Assembly (NCBI RefSeq): GCF_013260645.1
Contig: NZ_CP053921.1
Span: 1,495,763-1,559,762, forward strand
Length of the DNA: 64,000 bases
Direction of reading: 5' to 3'
Source: Erythrobacter mangrovi
GTDB taxonomy: Bacteria; Pseudomonadota; Alphaproteobacteria; Sphingomonadales; Sphingomonadaceae
Part shown: piece after piece, positions 61,161 through 64,000 of the stretch
Layout of the letters: the number at the start of each line of letters is the position of its first letter
Position numbering within the stretch: the first letter of the stretch is position 1
The notes under the pieces: generated by a model
The model's input: only the letters and a program-made list of their open reading frames with translations
Databases searched by the model: none
What the model was told of the DNA's origin: nothing
Position numbers and translations under genes: made by a program

Positions 61161-61843
61161 TGGACATTGCCTTTCTTGATGCCGCGCCAGAGAGAAATGG
61201 TTCCGGTCGCGGTATGGATACGATCGAGCAATTCGGCGTCTGCGAAAATCTCGGCGAGCAATTTCTCGACGGCTCCGTCGGCGCTCGGCTGGGTGTCCTT
61301 CACGCCGTCGAGAAGCTGAACGCTCGAACGGAACAGCGCGCGCATGACTGGAGCATCCTGCCCCATATAGTCGGCAATCAGCGCCATGCCCCCGGGGGCC
61401 AGCAGGTTCTCGATCTGCTCGAGGATCGCGCGTTTTTGCGAAACGGGCACCTGGTGAAGGACGAGACTGCTGACGATCTTATCTGGTTGCCAGCCGTCGG
61501 AAAGCTCGAGACTGTCAAGAAAGCCGTTGTGCCACCGGACCATATCGACTCCGGCACCGAATTTGCGCTGCGCGATCGCCAGCGCGGCGGGGTCTGGCTC
61601 AACGCCGATGAAGCCGGCTTCGGGACAGCTGGCCATCAGCGCTCTGAGCAAGGTCCCGGTGCCGCACCCGACATCGATGACCTTGTCGCCCGGCACCAAT
61701 ACGGCCTCTTCGACGATCGCGCGGCGCCACCGGCTCTCGCGCGTAAAGATTGCGATCGCGCGGTCATAGAACGGCGTGAGCCAGCTTTTGCCCAGCGGCG
61801 GAGTGAACTCGCGTTCTTTTGACGGAACTGCCGCGCTTTTCAT
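61157..61843 (-). CDS. Class I SAM-dependent methyltransferase
   Basis: A 228-residue methyltransferase with motif I VIDVGCGTGTLLRAL, acidic residue in FIGVEPDPAAL, VSSLVLHQVP for motif II and LLAPGGMALIADY for motif III. It belongs to the broad UbiE/COQ5-like group. It is the first gene of a three-gene operon with DUF411 and DUF5676, starts after a predicted ECF promoter, and has GGGAG before the ATG. It is distinct in sequence from the methyltransferase at 35070. Confidence 0.85.
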   Translation of the reverse strand: MKSAAVPSKEREFTPPLGKSWLTPFYDRAIAIFTRESRWRRAIVEEAVLVPGDKVIDVGCGTGTLLRALMASCPEAGFIGVEPDPAALAIAQRKFGAGVDMVRWHNGFLDSLELSDGWQPDKIVSSLVLHQVPVSQKRAILEQIENLLAPGGMALIADYMGQDAPVMRALFRSSVQLLDGVKDTQPSADGAVEKLLAEIFADAELLDRIHTATGTISLWRGIKKGNVQ

Positions 61844-61899
61844 GCCATGGCTCCCATTCGACGCTGGTACATACCGCTGTTGCTACAGATATCTCCTCT

Positions 61900-61926
61900 T
61901 ACGCGTCGCCAACCCGCAGCCCTCAA
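61900..61926 (-). promoter_or_regulatory. Predicted ECF promoter P2 (methyltransferase-DUF411-DUF5676)
   Basis: Minus strand: -35 TTGAGGG (plus 61920-61926), 14 bp, -10 CGCGTA (plus 61900-61905). Its -35 forms one arm of a 7-bp inverted repeat whose other arm is the -35 of the rightward promoter. Confidence 0.65.
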
Positions 61927-61935
61927 AAAAGAAAC

Positions 61936-61962
61936 TTGAGGGTTTGCGCGAAGTGTCGCGTA
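61936..61962 (+). promoter_or_regulatory. Predicted ECF promoter P1 (cnrYXH-like operon)
   Basis: -35 TTGAGGG (61936-61942), 14 bp, -10 CGCGTA (61957-61962). Transcription would start about 25 bp before the first gene, which has AGGAG at 61981-61985. Self-activation by the sigma factor of this operon is implied. Confidence 0.65.
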
Positions 61963-61992
61963 TAGGAACCGTGCAACCGACAGGAGCAAGGG

Positions 61993-62289
61993 ATGCGTGA
62001 AAATCAGACACTCGATGCGATGCTCGGCACCATGGCCTCGCAGAAGGCTGGCGACGTGCCGCCCGACTTCATGAACGGCGTCTGGCAGCGCGCGGGACAG
62101 CTTGGCGAAATTGTCGATCAGCGACGCAGAATGGCCTTGTTCGCCGGTCTGTTTGTCGTCGGGCTGGCAGCTGGCGCAGGGACCAGCGGATGGCCTTCCG
62201 AATATGGCGCTCCTACAGAAATTGTTGGCGAGAGCCTCGTTGGCGGAGAATCCCTGTCACCCGCTGCTTTGCTTCATGTGGGATCATAG
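61993..62289 (+). CDS. cnrY: CnrY-like membrane anti-sigma factor
   Basis: A 98-residue protein with a 46-residue cytoplasmic N-terminus, one membrane helix (47-63, MALFAGLFVVGLAAGAG) and a short periplasmic tail. The size and topology match CnrY, which holds the ECF sigma CnrH at the membrane until CnrX signals metal. Sequence similarity is weak, so the call rests on order (Y-X-H) and on the clear identity of the next two genes. Confidence 0.7.
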   Translation: MRENQTLDAMLGTMASQKAGDVPPDFMNGVWQRAGQLGEIVDQRRRMALFAGLFVVGLAAGAGTSGWPSEYGAPTEIVGESLVGGESLSPAALLHVGS

Positions 62290-62292
62290 GCG

Positions 62293-62727
62293 TTGAAGAA
62301 GTTTCACCTTGTCCTCGCGGTTCTGCTGGCGGCGCTCGCCGGATGCCTCGGAGCGCTTGCCGCCGATCGCTGGTCCAACGACGATGCGGAGGACAGCCTG
62401 CACCAGTTCGTGCACGATGAACTCTCGCTCACGGCTGACCAGGAGGAGCGGCTCGATGCGCTCGAAGCGCGTTTCGCGGTAGAACAGGCAAGGCTCGAAG
62501 CCTCTGCGCGCGCAGCCAACGCACAGCTCGCCCAGGCAATGGAAACCGAGCACGAATACGGGCCCGAAGTCAGTGCCGCGATCGACGAGGTGCATGCGCG
62601 CATGGGCGAATTGCAGAAAGCGACCGTGCGGCACGTCTTCGATATGCGGGAAATTCTCGATCCCGATCAGCAGCTCCAGTTCGACCGGAAAGTGTCCGCG
62701 GCCCTCACGCGCGATCCGCGTGACTGA
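62293..62727 (+). CDS. cnrX: CnrX-like periplasmic heavy-metal sensor
   Basis: Membrane-anchored periplasmic sensor of 144 residues, TTG start 3 bp after the upstream stop. An N-terminal anchor (LVLAVLLAALAGCLGALAA) precedes a four-helix hairpin fold. All ligands of the C. metallidurans CnrX Ni/Co site are present with a constant offset of five: H37, H41, E58, H114 and M118 for H42, H46, E63, H119 and M123. The sensor is therefore probably functional for a first-row transition metal; the surrounding genes suggest copper as well as Ni/Co should be considered. Confidence 0.85.
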   Translation: MKKFHLVLAVLLAALAGCLGALAADRWSNDDAEDSLHQFVHDELSLTADQEERLDALEARFAVEQARLEASARAANAQLAQAMETEHEYGPEVSAAIDEVHARMGELQKATVRHVFDMREILDPDQQLQFDRKVSAALTRDPRD

Positions 62728-62733
62728 TCAGCC

Positions 62734-63300
62734 TTGGCAGCGGTGGATGACACTTCGAACGCAGCGCTGATCGGGCGGGCAATAGCCGGTGACAAGCGGG
62801 CGTTCACAACTCTCGTCGAACATGAGATCGCCCGGTTGATCGCGCTTGCCACGCGTATGCTGGGTTCACCATCGCAGGCCGAAGATGTCGTCCAGGACGG
62901 TCTCGCTTCGGTCTGGCTGACACGGCATCGCCTCGACCCGAGCAAGCCCATCGGTCCCTATTTGACGACAATCGTTCTCAACAAGTGCCGCGACAAGCTT
63001 CGCCGGAGGAAAGTTGCGGGCTTCCTTGGCTTGCCGAGCGGCCGGGAAGCCGACGCCGTTGCCGACGATGCCCCTAATCCCGAAAATGTTGCCGGAGCCC
63101 GCGAACAGCTGCGGCTGGTCCAGGTCGAAATCGGGCGCTTGCCGGTGCGGCTGCAAGAGGCGCTCGTGCTGGTCACTGTCGAGGGGTACAGCCAGGCCGA
63201 GGCTGCCGAGCTGCTCGGCACCACGGAGAAGGCCGTCGAGACGCGCATCTATCGCGCGCGCAACCGGCTGAAGGAGCGGTTCGAAAACTTTGAGGGGTAG
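62734..63300 (+). CDS. cnrH: ECF sigma factor, CnrH-like
   Basis: A 188-residue group 4 sigma factor. Region 2 (FTTLVEHEIARLIALATRML, then QAEDVVQDGLASVW) and region 4 (LPVRLQEALVLVTVEGYSQA, then EAAELLGTTEKAVETRIYRARNRL) are intact, with no other domain. It begins 6 bp after the sensor stop with TTG; a GTG at 62743 is the alternative. In the Cnr model it is released from the anti-sigma when the sensor binds metal. Four nearby promoters share one motif, which is its likely target. Confidence 0.9.
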   Translation: MAAVDDTSNAALIGRAIAGDKRAFTTLVEHEIARLIALATRMLGSPSQAEDVVQDGLASVWLTRHRLDPSKPIGPYLTTIVLNKCRDKLRRRKVAGFLGLPSGREADAVADDAPNPENVAGAREQLRLVQVEIGRLPVRLQEALVLVTVEGYSQAEAAELLGTTEKAVETRIYRARNRLKERFENFEG

Positions 63301-63316
63301 CGCAGGTGGCCGCGTA
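63290..63316 (+). promoter_or_regulatory. Predicted ECF promoter P4 (multicopper oxidase)
   Basis: -35 TTGAGGG (63290-63296), 14 bp, -10 CGCGTA (63311-63316). It begins in the last codons of the sigma gene and ends 32 bp before the oxidase ATG. Outside the two boxes it also shares GCGC in the spacer with P1. Confidence 0.6.
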
Positions 63317-63348
63317 AGTGACGGTATACGCATTTTCAGGAGCCCCCT

Positions 63349-64000
63349 ATGCCAGCCGTTAATCGCCGAAAATTTCTTGGAACAGGAGCGGGGGGAATAG
63401 GCCTGCTCGGCCTCGCCGGTGCAATGCCGGCATGGGCACGCGGTGCGAACATCTTGGCGGGAAACGCCCGCAAGGGGCTGGACGAGGTAGCTGGACCGAA
63501 TATCGACCTCACTGTCGCGCGATCAGCCTTCGCGACCGGCAACAGAAGCGGTGGAGCCATCGCCGTCAACGGCTCGATTCCCGGCCCCTTGTTGCGCTTG
63601 AAGGAAGGTACAACCGTCCGGCTCAACGTCCATAACCAGCTCGAGGAAGACACCTCGATCCACTGGCATGGGCTGCTCGTGCCATTCGAGCTCGATGGCG
63701 TGCCGGGTGTGAGTTTTCCGGGCGTCAAACCGGGCGAAACCTTCACTGCGGAATTTCCGGTGCGCCAGTCCGGCACCTACTGGTGGCACTCGCATAGCGG
63801 CCTGCAGGAACAGGCTGGGCACTACGGCGCTATCGTGGTGGATCCGGCGGGGCCCGATCCGGTTCAGGCCGACCGTGAATATATCGTGGTGCTGAGCGAA
63901 TTCAGCGAAATGTCGCCCCACACGATATTCGACAAGCTCAAAAAGGGCGAAGGCTACTTCAACTACAACCAGAATACCTGGACCGACGACTATCCGCTTT
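63349..64000 (+). CDS. CopA-type multicopper oxidase (3' partial)
   Basis: Periplasmic copper-resistance oxidase (PcoA/CopA family) that oxidises Cu(I). Only the first 217 residues are in the window. A Tat signal (RRKFLG, R6-R7, then a hydrophobic stretch ending AWA) is followed by the first cupredoxin domain with type-2/3 copper ligands HWHG (105-108) and WWHSHS (145-150). The ATG at 63349 has AGGAG 9-13 bp upstream. Lying behind the CnrYXH-like genes and a predicted ECF promoter, it appears to be under their control. This is not the CopA ATPase at 51964. Confidence 0.93.
   Translation, partial: MPAVNRRKFLGTGAGGIGLLGLAGAMPAWARGANILAGNARKGLDEVAGPNIDLTVARSAFATGNRSGGAIAVNGSIPGPLLRLKEGTTVRLNVHNQLEEDTSIHWHGLLVPFELDGVPGVSFPGVKPGETFTAEFPVRQSGTYWWHSHSGLQEQAGHYGAIVVDPAGPDPVQADREYIVVLSEFSEMSPHTIFDKLKKGEGYFNYNQNTWTDDYPL

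Noticed and set aside
1..64000. CRISPR arrays, tRNA, rRNA, IS transposases, replication genes
   Set aside because: None was seen on either strand while reading the window.

Overview
The window is GC-rich alphaproteobacterial DNA, most like a sphingomonad (Erythrobacteraceae or Sphingomonadaceae). This rests on gene content and on GTTC-N7-GTTC SOS boxes, the class used by alphaproteobacterial LexA. It reads as part of a conjugative plasmid or integrative conjugative element carrying a large metal-resistance cargo. No replication gene, rRNA, tRNA, CRISPR array or transposase was seen.

Layout. (1) 1-4846, + strand: coupling protein TraD (5' end outside the window) and the MobF relaxase-helicase TraI. 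(2) 4940-13915: accessory genes. These are a hipBA toxin-antitoxin pair, a small tyrosine recombinase broken by a nonsense codon and flanked by imperfect inverted repeats, and a MarR-controlled operon (alpha/beta hydrolase, hotdog thioesterase, RND adaptor, RND pump). (3) 14097-15486: an S24-type self-cleaving repressor with small neighbours and gene remnants. (4) 15491-33089, - strand: a complete F-type type IV secretion operon in the order traA-L-E-K-B-dsbC-V-C-(unknown)-trbI-S26 protease-W-U-trbC-N-F-H-G, tightly overlapped. (5) 33453-34182: two small DNA-binding proteins divergent from tra. (6) 34230-44991: a CadR/PbrR-like MerR regulator and a divergent Zn/Cd/Co/Pb operon (DUF3703, methyltransferase, His-rich protein, CzcCBA-like pump, P1B-4 ATPase, CDF-like transporter). 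(7) 45056-54294: a copper module (Met/His/Cys-rich protein, CusCBA-like pump, CusF, CopA-type ATPase). (8) 54310-61843, - strand: MBL-rhodanese protein, a four-gene membrane/redox operon, APC permease, DUF5676, DUF411 and a methyltransferase. (9) 61993-64000, + strand: a CnrYXH-like anti-sigma/sensor/ECF sigma set followed by a CopA-type multicopper oxidase cut by the window end.

Two regulatory circuits stand out. First, both divergent genes at the tra promoter and the S24 repressor promoter carry GTTC-N7-GTTC boxes, and both regions contain (G/C)TAGGAA sites, which suggests DNA-damage-responsive control of transfer. Second, four promoters around the CnrH-like sigma gene share TTGAGGG-N14-NNCGTA with identical spacing. 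This predicts an ECF regulon joining the sigma operon, the multicopper oxidase, the methyltransferase/DUF411/DUF5676 operon and the APC permease (possibly with the redox operon behind it).
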